From positions 1,550,001 through 1,614,000 of the forward strand of contig OY294047.1 of assembly GCA_958510825.1 (NCBI GenBank): a stretch of DNA of 64,000 nucleotides. Direction: 5' to 3'. Numbering within the stretch: position 1 is the first letter of the stretch; the number at the start of each line of letters is the position of its first letter. Source of the DNA: Brachypterus glaber (Eukaryota; Arthropoda; Insecta; Coleoptera; Kateretidae). The notes beneath the pieces are model-generated. The model made no database searches, was not told the origin of the DNA, and saw nothing but the letters and a program-made list of their open reading frames with translations. Shown in pieces: positions 24,860-36,022 of the stretch. The translations under genes and the position numbers were made by a program.

Positions 24860-27180
24860 ATCTTTGTCTAGATACACAGGCGGACAAGAACGTTTTTCTC
24901 AAAGCCAGCACCTAGTACCAACACAGCAAATCAAATTTTAAATGAAATAAAGTTTAGTGTCATAGATGTAAACTATATAAATCTATAAAAATTTCACTGC
25001 TCTACTACATAATCTACTCAATCAATGAGAAAATCCCTACCAAAATGACATATAGCTGCATTTCACGCCTTTTTGGTATTTTTGATTTTAGGTGGTTTTT
25101 AATTTTTTTTTTATTCTGAATAATAAATTAGTTATATTCAGATACAATGTTTTATATTTTTTAGGGAGAGGGGGTAGGTATCGAAAAAAATGATTATTTT
25201 ACCTTTCAGGTGGTTTAAAAATGTTTCTTCTATAGTAAATAATAAAAAAATTACGACCAAAAAAAAAATTAAAATACTTAATGAGATAAGTACAAATTAA
25301 CTTTTATATTAAAAGGTTTCTCGGTATGGAAATAGTTTGAATCACGGAGTATATTAAGCAATCAAAGAGTAATTTTAAACTAAGTGCTTGGGACTTAATT
25401 GCGTAGATTTAACGGTTGTGTTTTTATTAAGGATAATGTTTATGTTACACTTTAGATACATTACAAACATGCTGTGTAATAATCATAAATCTTAAAATCA
25501 ATTTGTAAATAGATTATCTTGATAAAGACGTAGTGCAAATAGATTTTAGCAGTAAATTTATCATTTTATAATTGTTATTTTAATTAAGAAATGTGTATAT
25601 TACTTACATTATTACCATAGCCCAGGGAGTAATCTTTTTAACTCTGATCAAATATACACTGGCGTTGCGTCGTTGCAGAGTGGAGACAGGCAACTTGCGG
25701 TAGCTTCTAATCAGTGCTGAATTTTTGATATAGAATAAATTTTGAATGTAAAATAAAATTTTAAAACTTAAAATTAATTTTTAGGATGTATAATTACATT
25801 CCAAATTAATTTCTTGTACAGTTTCAATTAACAAGTTTACATTCAAACTGCGAGATTACAGAAGCATGTTTTTTTTTATGGAGCATATGGTATTCCGGTA
25901 TGAGACATGTACAAAATATCCGTATTTGAACTGGAATTTTACATAAAATTATTGTATTTTACTGAAACCTAATTATCTCATTAACATGTTTTTGTAACAC
26001 AGCCCATTCTTTTACTTGCCCCTTTAATTATTCTAATGACTCGTGTAACAATTATAATTTAAAGTATTGTTTATGTTTGAGTTTTATAGTGTAATTTTAT
26101 TACAGTAGAAAGCCAACCATAGAAACTTTTTAATTTGTTAAGTTTCAAAAGGACATAAACTTAATGTTATAAAGAAAGAAAGTTAACCTTGTGTATACCA
26201 ATATAAATTGATACAACTTCTTCAAATAAGTCCTAAAAAAACGTTACAAATATTATAACGGCAAGAAAGCTAAGATGAAAGGGGGAGGTAGGTGCAAAAA
26301 AAAACAGAACACCAAAAAAAACGCTCCGATTAAAGCGAATTCAGTGTAAACGTGTAACTACACGTTTACACTGATTTTATATTTAATTATAATTTTTTGC
26401 CGCATTCTTTCGATAGCTTTAGAACCGTGTGTTAAACAATAACTGTAGCTATAAGTATTTAATTCAAGTATAGTGTAACAACTATCGAGTCCGATAATTT
26501 AAATACATGGAAAGATAAATCTTTAAGTTACATAATTATATTTTTTAATCTACTTATCATTTTGAAAATTCAAATATCGCTAGGCATTTTTAAATTAGGT
26601 GGTGTTTCGGTCCAAATTAATTTTGCAGACAAGCAACAAGTGATAAGTATCACCGTTAATATATTTGTCATGAAACCTATTCATGGTGTCAAATAATCTC
26701 GTTCCAAATCCACATTTATCCTCACAAACCTCAACATCAAGAAGAAACCACTTGTGCACAAGAACATCGATCAGCATCAAAACCAAGGTTAGTGATATCC
26801 CTTTTTCCCTTCTACACCTCGCTATATGCTAGGTTAGATAGTTATCGAAGGCATAGTTTTGCTTGGACTTTTTAGACAATAAATATTAAAATTGTAACTA
26901 CTAGGCCCGGTTTCCCCCATAATTTTAAGTAAATAGCATCACATACCTACATTGTATAAAATATATGACAGCCATTTGGATTTAGGCCAAATAATAGTAT
27001 TAGTATTTTATTGTTTCAATTGAAACAAACTACTATATGATTTCAATATTATGTGAACGTATAAAGTTTATACTATAAACTTATATCAATAAAATTTTAA
27101 ATTGGCAATATATTATTATACTCTTCGATTTATGCCCGGTGGAATAGTATTATTTATTTATTATATCATTCACAGCGCAT
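24860..27180. other. AT-rich stretch with no recognised gene
   Basis: Nothing convincing was found apart from a short repeat AAAATCCCTACCAAAATGAC (25029, also 23777). The minus-strand frame 26595-26786 has slightly higher complexity than its surroundings (60 or so residues rich in C, D and L) but no recognised domain and no clear splice sites, so I do not call it a gene. Confidence 0.4.
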
Positions 27181-27350
27181 GTCTGTCCGTCTGTCTATCC
27201 ACCTGTCTGTCTGTCTGTCTCTCTGTGCGTCTGTCTGTCCGTCTGTATGTCCTTCTGTCTGTCAGTTTGTCTATCTCTGACGTCAGGATTTTTGTGAACA
27301 CGATAACTTAAGAACGAATAATCGGATCGACTTGAAATTTTCAGGAAAAA
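27181..27350 (+). repeat. (TGTC)n microsatellite plus repeat G
   Basis: A run of TGTCTGTC-type tetranucleotides with interruptions (27181-27272) leads into AGGATTTTTGTGAACACGAT and AACTTAAGAACGAATAATCGG, the repeat G consensus seen near 51450 and 56113. Confidence 0.75.
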
Positions 27351-27687
27351 TTAAGTTCTTCGAGGGGAAGATCCATATTGTTTCTGAAAGTAATACCCCT
27401 AAAAACAAAGGCCGGCTTTTTGTTTTTCTATTAAATGCACAAGAGTGGGGGAAATCTAATTTATTGACCAGTTTTAAATGCCCCGATATACGTTTCCGCT
27501 ACTCCGGCCGGATTTGTGTTACATATCTACGAAATTCTTCGATTATATATTTTTTATAAACATTTCAGCCTCCCCGCCCCTAAATTAGGGTGATACTGTA
27601 GGGATCATATTAAAAAAAGAACTTTGACTGGGCATTTAGGGTTAAAAAATTTTACCCTTTTAATTATTTTATTTTTTCATTAAAATA

Positions 27688-27714
27688 TTATTTATTTATT
27701 TATTTATTTATTTA
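27688..27714. repeat. (TTTA)n microsatellite
   Basis: About seven TTTA units. Confidence 0.9.
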
Positions 27715-28047
27715 TATCTTAAATACTAGAAGTATTGTGGGTGTTAAAATAACTTAAGCAAACAATTTGATACAAATATGTAAATTCAAGTTTGTTTTAC
27801 AATGAAATATGCATTCTTTAGAAAATAACATAAACCATTAATTTTAACACTTTGTAAGTTTGCGAATATTGCGCATTTTAATAGCACTATTAAATTTCAA
27901 TTCGTGAGTTTTAATAACAACAAAGTAAGATTATAAAACACTTTTATTTAGAAGCATTATTCAAAATTTCTCAAGCAAATAATGAATAATGCATTTCTCG
28001 GCGGATTCAAATTTAATTTAATAATTATAGGGAAGTCGCACAATTTC

Positions 28048-28557
28048 CAATAAACTGATAACTCTTCTCTCTAGAATAGGCATTTCATTCGTAAAAACTG
28101 ACAAAAACGTAGCCAACATAAACATTCGTCGGTCTTACTCGTACATCTTTGTTCTAACAGAGACAACAATACCAGTTACTGGTTACTGTTATTGTTCAGG
28201 CCTGAATATACCTACTATTTGTTTACAAACAAACAGAGATGTTGGCGATATTTTATTTTAACGGTATGCGTATTCTAGAAACAAGAGTTATTAGATTAGA
28301 TCATATATTCCCTCCTAGATGCGCCTTGAGTCCACGTCAAACCGAAATGTTTTCATTGCTATATCCAGGTTCCATTCCGCTTCTGATCACCACCCACCGC
28401 TATAGTGGTTTGTTAACAAATATGTTATACTTTACCTCCTCGCAACCTCACCGATATAATGGTTTGTTTACAATTGGCTTTGTATATGTTCTACACAAAA
28501 CAAATCAACATTAATGCCATATCTATGTATATATGATCTAATGTTATTAGTTCGTTG
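28048..28557 (+). mobile_element. hAT-like MITE (family M2), copy 1, interrupted
   Basis: Homologous to the intact element at 29423-29676 over its whole length (shared GAATAGGCATTTCATT, GTTATTGTTCAGGCCTGAA, GAGATGTTGGCGATA). The right TIR is split by another element at 28295-28542. The left TIR reads CAATAAACTGATAAC instead of CAACGAACTAATAAC, and the flanking 8-mers no longer match, so this is the older copy. Confidence 0.8.
28295..28542. mobile_element. Nested 248-bp TIR element
   Basis: Begins ATTAGATCATATAT and ends with its exact complement. It is flanked by a perfect 8-bp duplication GTTATTAG (28287-28294 and 28543-28550), which is part of the M2 MITE's TIR. It contains two near-repeats of ACCGATATAATGGTTTGTT-type text. 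The 8-bp duplication allows hAT or P superfamily; the ends do not match the usual hAT CA start, so the class is open. No protein domain is seen in its open frame. Confidence 0.8.
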
Positions 28558-28892
28558 GTTTTATTTCAGCACTATCCAATTAAATTTTTGGTTTTATTAA
28601 TATAAGTGGTTTAAAGAAAATCAAATAAAAATGTTTTATACGAAATTAGTCATATTATTTTAAGTTGAACTAAATAACACTCAATGATAGGAAAATCGTA
28701 TACGTTAATAAGTAAATATTAGTTTAGGTTGCGTCATTTTAAACAGCTGTTTATCGTTATAAGCAAAGTAGACGGTTGGAAGATGTAAAGAAGTAATATT
28801 TTTAGGAAATAAATGTACATTTTGATTACTGGCCAAAGATTTAGTATAATTTAAGCTCTACGTAACAAAAGCAAATAAATATTTATTTTTCT

Positions 28893-29358
28893 GGGGTTAT
28901 TTGTAATAAACACTCGGAAATGAAGTAAATAAAAACTTTATTGCATTACATAATCATGCCAACGTTTCACCTAATATTTAGGCTTCTTCCACTTTATCCA
29001 AGTTTATAGATACATACTTTTTTAAAAAAATCAGTAATTAATTGTTCTACAGTGAGTATTCTCCTGTTGAAAAATATCCAGTGTATTTTGTTTGTTGATG
29101 TAATGTTTTTGTTTACTTTGTTTGTTTTAATGAATATTTAATAATTTAGGTAAGTTTTTAATTTATTAATTTCTTTTATTTTTGTTTACATACATTTTTT
29201 CCCAAAAAAATAATGTTCAATATGTCTAAAAAGTTTTATAATTTTTATTCTTTTTAGCCGTGAAGAAGCCTAAATATTAGTTGAAACGTTGGCATGATTA
29301 TGTAATGCAATAAAGTTTTTATTTGCTTCATTTCCGAGTGTTTATCACAAATAACCCT
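28893..29358. mobile_element. Inverted-repeat retroelement remnant with hammerhead-like motifs
   Basis: Arms of about 100 bp (28893-28991 and 29260-29358) pair nearly perfectly, with landmarks GGGTTATTTGT, AACACTCGGAAATGAAG and CATAATCATGCCAACGTTTC. The inner ends carry a degenerate hammerhead layout: on the plus strand (29257-29293) GCC, GTGAAGA, a stem AGCCTAA/TTAGTT, GAAA, CGTT, GGC; the minus-strand partner is weaker. The first core base is G instead of C, so cleavage is unlikely. Confidence 0.5.
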
Positions 29359-29422
29359 AAATTCATTTCAAGAAGCATCCTGTAGGAAATATTATTGTTA
29401 TTTATTTTTCTTGATAATGTAC

Positions 29423-29676
29423 CAACGAACTAATAACTCTTCTCTCTAGAATAGGCATTTCATTTGTAAAAACTGACAAAAACGTAGCCAACATATACAT
29501 TTGTCTGTCTTACTCGCAGAGCTTTGTTCTAAAAGAGACAACAATAACAGTTACTGGTAACTGTTATTGTTCAGGCCTGAACATACCTACTATTTGTTTA
29601 CAAACAAACCGAGATGTTGGCGATACTTTATATTAACGGTATGCGTATTCTAGAAAGAAGAGTTATTAGTTCGTTG
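29423..29676 (+). mobile_element. hAT-like MITE (family M2), copy 2, intact
   Basis: A 254-bp element with TIR CAACGAACTAATAACTCTTC and perfect 8-bp target duplication TAATGTAC (29415-29422 and 29677-29684). Interior is shared with 28048-28557. A near-perfect hairpin AGTTACTGGTAACTG lies at its centre. No coding capacity. Confidence 0.95.
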
Positions 29677-29846
29677 TAATGTACCTAATATTAATATAAT
29701 TTATCGTAAAAATTGTATTCTATACTCTGATAAAAAGGATTTATTTGGATATGGCCAATTAAATTATTAATAATAATAATAATAATAATAATAGTTTATT
29801 CATCCAAAGATGTTACAAGATATAGGATAAGTTAGTAATATAAATA

Positions 29847-30460
29847 TTATAATTTACAAATATAGATATACTTATTAAAATTAAATTCTTCAAAATCTTT
29901 AACTGTATAAAAGGCTTCAGATATTAATATAAATTTTATTTTATTTAAAAACCTACGGTTTGGCAAATTTCTAATTATGGGGGGTAATTTATTATAAAGT
30001 GTAGCACCATTATAGAAGGGGCTATTTTCATATAAAGTAAGGTAGTGTCTGGGATATTCAATATTAAGGCCACATCTAGTATTATAGTTGTGGTTTTCAT
30101 TTAAAGGGTTAAATTTATTTAAATTAAGCTTTACATATTTTAAAGTTTCAAAAATATATATGCAAGGGAAAGTTAGAATTTTTTCACTTTTAAATGTATC
30201 ACTGCATGTATGTCTAAAAGGTAAGTTATACATACAGCGAATAGCCCTTTTTTGAAGGGTAAAATGAAATTCGAATAGTAGAACATTTTAACTACACTCT
30301 TGTCGGCCAGTTTTTGTAACCTTTTAAAAGCAAAACAATAGCTTGCGCATTTTTTACTAACAAATTCTACATGATTTTTCCAAGTAAGTGAAATATCAAA
30401 GTGGATACCTAGAAGTTTGGTGGTAGTAACTTGTTCTATGGATCTGCCGTCGAGTTTTAT
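29847..30460 (-). pseudogene. LINE ORF2 carboxyl-terminal region
   Basis: From 30440 the minus strand reads VTTTKLLGIHFDISLTWKNH and KKCASYCFAFKRLQKL, the region after the RT thumb. Near 30265 a deletion removes the HYGxxxWG-type segment and shifts the frame into LQKRAIRCMYNLPFRHTC. The end reads HNYNTR, YPRHYLTLYENSPFYNGATL, YNKLPPIIRNLP and EAFYTVKDFEEF, typical for Jockey/CR1-like ORF2 ends. Confidence 0.88.
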
Positions 30461-31056
30461 TATATATAACTACAACTACGAGGATAAAATTCCATAAATA
30501 CCGTTTTTTCTTGGTTTAATGCAAGTTTATTGTATGATAAATACTGGGCAACTCTATTCAGATTATCATTCAATTGCGACGCAGCAATGGTTTTATTTTT
30601 ATTTGCTGAGATAATCGTTGTGTCGTCAGCAAAAGAACAATAATACAAGTAGAGATAATATTTGATGTCATCAGAATATATTAAGAAAATTACGGGGCCC
30701 ATTATGCTACCCTGAGCTACGTCTATGTCGATTTCCATTTCGTCTGAGAGTTCTTCAAGAAATTGTACAATTTGTTTACGGTGCCTAAGAAAGGAAATAA
30801 TAAGTTTTTTATAAACTCCGCGAATGCCATAAAATTCAAGTTTATCTTCCAATACTTCAGGATCAACACAGTCAAAAGCTTTTGACATATCAAGTAAAAG
30901 TGCAATTATTTTATTTTTATTTTCCATGTTTTCATAAATATAGTTGGTAATTTCAATGAGAGCAGTTAAGGTAGATTTGCCTTGACGAAAACCGTGTTGT
31001 TGATCCGAAAGTATTTTATTTTGATTTAAAAATTTTACAAGCCTGGTGAGTATAAG
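30461..31056 (-). pseudogene. LINE reverse transcriptase palm fragment (FADD)
   Basis: Continues the RT after the insertion: HGFRQGKSTLTAL, LLLDMSKAFDCVD (first catalytic aspartate), AQGSIMGPVIFLIYSDD, and FADDTTI at 30622-30633, the metal-binding YADD-type box. KLALNQEKTVFMEF is the thumb-side motif. Both catalytic boxes are intact, but the frame ends at a stop near 30463 where the related frame continues KLDGRSIEQVTTTKLLGIHF. The gene cannot give a full protein. Confidence 0.92.
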
Positions 31057-31065
31057 CTTTTCAAT

Positions 31066-31597
31066 ATATATATATATATATATATAAAGCACAACAGGCC
31101 TACTGGCCCAGGGCTTGGTTTACTATTTTGTTCCATTTCTTCCTATCCTTGGCTGCATCTGTCCATCCTCGTACACCGAGTTTCTCCAAATCTTCTTCCA
31201 CTTGTTGTTTCCATTTTAGTCGCGGTCTTCCCTGACCTCTATTATTTAAAGATCTTCTGTCCATAAATTCTTTAACGATACTTCCTTTTTTAATTCTTAA
31301 TATTTGCCCCATCCATCGAATCCTTTGAGCTTTGATTATTCTAGTTATTATGGGTTCTCCAAATAATTCATATATTTCTTGGTTGGTTCTTCTTTCCCAC
31401 ACCTCATTTACCTTTTTTCCTCCAAAAATTTTCCTCTCCCAAACTTGCAATCTCATTTCCATATCCTTTGTTAGAGTCCAGGTCTCACATGTAGAGGTTA
31501 CCGCTGGTCTTATCACTGTCTTGTATACTCTTATTTGCTTTTCGTGACACCCGCTTAGACTTAATCAATGACATGAGACTTCCTGCGCAAATTGTTC
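31066..31597 (-). mobile_element. 5'-truncated second LINE nested in the first, 9-bp TSD
   Basis: The insert reads on the minus strand QIRVYKTVIRPAVTSTCETW, then LQVWERKIFGG, QEIYELF, RIRWMGQILRI, RGQGRPRLKWKQQVEEDLEK and WTDAAKDRKKWNKIVNQALG. This is the conserved C-terminal tail of RTE/CR1-type insect LINE polyproteins. After the stop a short 3' tail ends in (TA)n at 31062-31085. The 9-bp duplication CTTTTCAAT (31057-31065 and 31598-31606) marks the target-primed insertion. The frame 31100-31516 is open, so the insertion is fairly young. Upstream RT and endonuclease are absent. Confidence 0.9.
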
Positions 31598-31606
31598 CTT
31601 TTCAAT

Positions 31607-32265
31607 GACCTTGGAAAAAACAGATAGTAGTGATATTGGTCTATAGTTTTGTAGAGATTATTGATCACCTTTTTTGAAAATACAAATAACTTTGGAGGTC
31701 TTTAAAAAAGTTGGGAAACAGCCTTCAGTAAAACAAAGATTGGTTAAGTAACATAAAGGTTTGGAAATTTCACTCGCACATTTTTTTAAAATAAAAACTG
31801 GAAAATTGTCTATACCACACGAATTTGTGTTTTTTAAATTTGAAATAGTACTTATTATTTCAGGTTCCACTACCGGTTCAAGAAACATTGAGTTTGGTGT
31901 AGCGGTTTTTTCGCGTATGGTACTTGGAAGTGTACTGGCAGTATTTTGATTTTTTAAGCTTTTAGGGAGGTTTATAAAATGATTGTTAAATCCGTTGGCA
32001 ATGGTTTTTTTGTCTGTTGTTTCGTTACCGTCAATAATAAAGCTTTTATTTAGCGTCTTAGGTTTTGTTTTTACCGTTGTATTAATAAATTTCCAAACCG
32101 CTTTGGTTTTGTTTTCGCAGTTTATTATTGTTTTATTAATGTACATTTTTTTCGCTTCGCTTAAAACACGTCGATATACAGTTCTATAAGTCTTATAGTA
32201 AATAAAATTAATTTCGCCGTTTTTCTGCCTTATTTGGTTGTAAGTAACAAATTTGACTTGAGTCA
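31607..32265 (-). pseudogene. LINE ORF2 fragment: linker and first part of reverse transcriptase
   Basis: Reads from KFVTYNQIRQKNGEINFIYY to IFKKGDQ, stop, then NYRPISLLSVFSKVIEK. The last string is the conserved RT segment found in Jockey/CR1-like elements (NYRPISLL). SCGIDNFPVFILKKCA and GCFPTFLKTSKVICIFKKGD are the usual upstream motifs. The TAA directly before SLQNYRPISLL shows decay. Continuation is displaced to 31056 by the nested LINE. Confidence 0.9.
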
Positions 32266-32609
32266 AATAAATATTTAGTTCATGTAAACAAATATTTTAA
32301 TTTCAAAATCATTTATTGATAGGAACAAAATAGTTTATTTGACAGAAATAAGATTTATTCGTCATAACCAAATAATTTAATTGGCCATATCCAACCAAAT
32401 ATTTTGTTGACACAAATAAACTGTTTTACAGTGTACCTAAAAGTTGACACAACAACCTTTTGTATTAATATTTTTAGGGTTTTCTATCAGTGTGTAAAGA
32501 GTATAAACAAATAAACTTGATTAAATTGTAATGGGATATTTTAAATTTTTAAGTGGTAAGGGAACAAATTTATTACAAAAAAAGTGACTCTTTGAATACA
32601 ATCGAATAA

Positions 32610-32750
32610 TAGTAATTACATACCAAGGAAGTGAAGGCATTTCTTAAAACTGAGCGTATTAAATCCTGAGACGCATAGCGTCAAGGGAGAATGTGACGCC
32701 ATAATAGTCTTCTCTAACCGTGGAGTATATATTATTTTTTTCACTACTAG
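32610..32750 (+). mobile_element. Repeat S element (AATTATATACCAAGG..TATATATTA TIRs), single unit
   Basis: GTAATTACATACCAAGG at the left and a TATATATTA end at the right (CTTCTCTAACCGTGGAGTAT) form imperfect inverted ends. The interior GAGCGTATTAAATCCTGAG and GACGCATAGCGTC match the 124-bp monomer amplified at 57616-58607 and single units at 59725-59790 and 60665-60745. Homology continues to about 33230, which also matches 58640-59320, so the element may be larger than the hairpin part. Confidence 0.65.
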
Positions 32751-33224
32751 CACATTTATTCTTATTATTTATACATTTTTACTTCAGTAATAAAGTAAAA
32801 CGTTTACTGGATACTAATTAACCGCGAAAAAATAAGTAGCCTTTGAATTCGAAATTTTTGTAAACAAATGAAAAAATTTATTCACTAAAAGTTGACAGTT
32901 CTAGAAGGTAAAATTTTTAAATTTTTAAATGTGCAAAACCATATGGGAAAGTTGGTTATTTACTAAATAATATTTCGTTAAAATTAATTAATTTATAATA
33001 TTTGCCATGTTCATTTTTTATCCAATGGCAAAATTTTGTTGAATTTTATCCAACAGAAATTATTCAGCAATGTCAGGTCTTTGAAATTCCAGGAAAATCA
33101 AGTGTCAGTTATTAATTGTTTATAAAATTAACTCCTACTAGAAGAGAAAAAATGATTATTGTTCTGGGTGCAGAGATTTAATTTCTCAGATTAAAAACAT
33201 GATAAATAATGGTACGTTCTAAAG

Positions 33225-33656
33225 CTAAAGTTTATTTTTTTAAGGTATAGTTATTTTAAATTTGCCGCTAAATACTCTACAAAGTCCAATTTACACTGAA
33301 GCATGTCGCTTGTTTTGAATGTCAACATAACCAAAATGTATAATTTTTGTTTGCTTACTTTGTTTTTATGATGTTTTGATGTAAAAAAAGAGAAATGATA
33401 AAGCTGTTGCTAATAACACTTTTGTATTCCTGTAGAAACAAAATTTTCTTATAAAATCGCTTTTATTCCAATAATTTAGAGGAATAAACCATTGTTTTGT
33501 TCTCGCTAATGGCACGTCAACGTTTTACGTTTGTGTAAATTGGGCCTAGTCATTTCGCTTACGACGCATGCGTATCTTACGTTGCTATGGTAATTTCGAG
33601 ATTGTTTACAAGCGGGAAGGTTTAAAATAACTATACCTTAAAAAAATAAACTTTAG
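33225..33656. mobile_element. TIR element, 432 bp, ~35-bp TIRs
   Basis: CTAAAGTTTATTTTTTTAAG and its complement bound the unit; the perfect match runs to GGTATAGTTATTTTAAA. A second inner pair, TCCAATTTACAC and GTGTAAATTGGG, makes it a foldback. Its left flank is shared with 59270-59310, so it may sit inside a larger repeat. No transposase. Confidence 0.8.
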
Positions 33657-34064
33657 TAGTGAATAATATAGTATTGTCACAGAGAATTTGTCAGACTTTG
33701 GAATTGGTTACTTTATCTGTGAAGTTTATATAATAAATATTTTACTGTAAAAATAGCTTTAATTTAAATAGTGATTTATAACAATGTTTTTATTACTGAA
33801 TTCAATGTAATGTCTGACTTTATTAACTATTATTTACCAAAATCAATTATGTTCAAATAAACAAAAAAAAAGTGCTTTTTATATTTTGGGTGTGTTATTT
33901 ATTTATTATTTTAATAAGATTTATTATAAAAGAATTAAATTTTATCTTTCATATAAAAAGAAGTAAAAAATAATAAAAAACAAAATACGTGAATGTATTT
34001 TTATTATGTGTTTTTTATGCTGGACCTCATACATATGATATTATTTTATTTACATTCTCATATA

Positions 34065-34648
34065 CAGCCTGTTCCAGAACTCGCGTACAGAAATTTGAGA
34101 CTATATTAAAAACCCTCTGAAAAATATGAAAAAAATTTCAAAAAAAATGCATCTTCAATAGTAATTAAAAAAGCTATTTAATCTGACCAATCCTGTTGCT
34201 GATGTTAAATTACCTACAAGTTAGTTTTTCCCTACTTATTAGTAACTTTGGTTGCATTTTATTTGTTGACACGTGCATTGTTTGAGACTTTCAACTTTAG
34301 AATCTTTTTAGGTTATTAAATTTTGACAAAACCGACAGTGGCTATCAAATATTCAATTTTTATAGGGACACTCCATCCGGCGGTAGTTTTTTGACATTAA
34401 TAAATATTTATGCCACATTAATCACCATGTCAACCTACAGAATATGTACCTGCAATAATTAAATTTTCTTCCATAGCTACAAATTCAACTTTTACAGGTA
34501 ATTTAACATCAGCAAGAGTATTGGTCCACTTAAAGCGTTCTTATTTTTGAATTGAAGAAAGATGGATTGTTTTTGGCCTTTTTTTATATTTTCTAGAGGG
34601 TTTTTAATATACCCTCAAATTTCTGTACGCGAGTTCTGGAACAGGCTG
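34065..34648. mobile_element. Tc1/mariner-type foldback MITE with perfect TIRs
   Basis: A 584-bp element with TIR CAGCCTGTTCCAGAACTCGC; the exact match is 35 bp and pairing continues with few changes to about 66 bp. An inner pair TTGCTGATGTTAAATTACCT also matches its complement. TA flanks it on both sides (34063-34064 and 34649-34650). Non-autonomous. The near-perfect TIRs suggest relatively recent insertion. Confidence 0.92.
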
Positions 34649-35029
34649 TATCTTGAAAATTAAATTATTGAATTAAATAAAATATTAACAAACAGGAAAA
34701 ATACTACTAGAAAAATATACGTTTGAAAAGGCCAAAATGCAAAAAGTTTAAATAAAAAGCGTAATGATTTAAATACAAAAATAGACACCTATCTAGGCCA
34801 AATCGGTTTGGACTTTTCAAAAGAATGTCACTTGGATCCGAACCGATCTTCAGTATACGGTTTCAGTAAGAAAATTGAAAATACCGGACAGTCCGATAGC
34901 CGCTTGGGGTCGATAAAAGTATAAAGAATGCCTAAAAAAACTTTATAAAAACCTGCATATACAAAGCTTAACTGATAACATCAAATTTCGACTGTATTGT
35001 AAATAAAAATATTGTAACACTGTAGGAGC

Positions 35030-35357
35030 AACCGTTTTCAAAAAAAAAATCATTTAAGAGGAAGCAACATTTTGTGCCACGAAAAGTATTACTTTTTAAA
35101 AAGCTATAAACTCCTTTATTATTAAATTTAGGTGTTTTCGTGAAAAATACGTTTTTGCTTTGTTTTAAGTGAAGAATTGCCCTGCAGCATTAAAATTTTA
35201 TTGGTACTTTTTTTGTTCCCCATTTATTATGTCCATCTTCGAAGGGCCGCAGCTCCCTTAGGGCTCATTTCCGGACCAACCTTTTAGGATTTTTTTTCTT
35301 ATTTTTTAACGTAAAAACACCTCTTAAATTTCTCTAACTTATTTCTGAATAACCCTG
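35030..35357 (-). repeat. Dispersed repeat H relative with one terminus
   Basis: On the minus strand it starts CAGGGTTATTCAGAAATAAG after TA and contains the AAAAATCCTAAAAGGTTGG and GGGAGCTGCGGCCC segments. It resembles 50207-50419, but the second terminus was not found. Confidence 0.5.
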
Positions 35358-35867
35358 TATATTTTCTATTTAAAAATGTTTCTCCCGATAGTTTATTTGA
35401 TTTTTAATTTTTAATTGACATTTACATTATAATAAGTAAACTAATTTTACAAGAAAGGAGTGTTTTCCAAAGTCCAAACTAAAAGAGACTAACGGCGAAC
35501 CGTGTGTGGTATTGCCACAACTTGTGGTAAGTAAATAGTAGAGGAAAGGAAGCAAATATGGGCTACCCATTTTATTTTTTCTTGTAAAACAATAAATATA
35601 AGTTTAGTTCCAATACCAAACATACCCAACGATAGCTATATTAATTAGTCACAACCTGTTATAAATTCATATTGATTAAAACAAATAATAAATTCATTAT
35701 TTCGTAAATAGTGAGAATGTGCACTTTTGTGTCGATTTGAAATTGGCCCTAAATAAGGGCTGCCCCCAAAATTGTGTAATAAATATTAGATTTGAAGTGG
35801 CAATCAATCTTATTGGTCGCAATAAGTTAAAAGTATAAAAGTTATATCTAAAATGAAATAATAAATC

Positions 35868-36022
35868 AAATAACTCCTAATATAGAACGTGGTATATTAA
35901 ACATTTTTAAAGCTTTGAAGGTACCCATCTCGTACTGCCTCATCGCTATTATAGCGCGTTCCATATCGCCCTCGTTCCATTTTCTTCTATTCTTGGCTGT
36001 TGCTGATCTTTTCTTGGCCTCC
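35868..36022 (-). pseudogene. Pogo/Tigger (CENP-B-like) transposase helix-turn-helix fragment
   Basis: Between two stops the minus strand reads EAKKRSATAKNRRKWNEGDM, then ERAIIAMRQYEMGTFKALKM and FNIPRSIL. The spacing of the tryptophan, the ALxAV-like segment, the G-xx-KA-xx-F turn and the IPRSxL end matches the psq-type helix-turn-helix at the amino end of pogo/CENP-B/jerky DDE transposases. It would bind TIR DNA. Only this domain of about 50 residues remains; a TGA follows GVI and no catalytic domain is seen nearby. It could instead be an exon of a domesticated gene, but the region shows no other exon. Confidence 0.72.

Larger units (their letters stand above)
29766..32265 (-). mobile_element. 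Decayed Jockey/CR1-like LINE, 5'-truncated, with (ATT)n tail
   Basis: On the minus strand the remains of a non-LTR ORF2 run from 32265 to 29847, lacking the endonuclease domain. After the last stop come GGATGAATAAAC and an (ATT)n tail (29766-29791), the expected 3' end. The body is broken by an in-frame stop near 31648, a frameshift near 30460, an internal deletion near 30265 and the insertion 31066-31597. It inserted between inverted-repeat sequences (29731-29766 and 32366-32400, ATTTAATTGGCCATATCC), perhaps inside an older palindromic element. The relative at 47848-48404 has the same 3' structure. Confidence 0.88.

Noticed and set aside
26595..26786. Minus-strand frame of 63 residues with protein-like composition
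   Set aside because: It looked like a possible exon, but there is no domain, no clear splice signals and no neighbouring exon; left uncalled.
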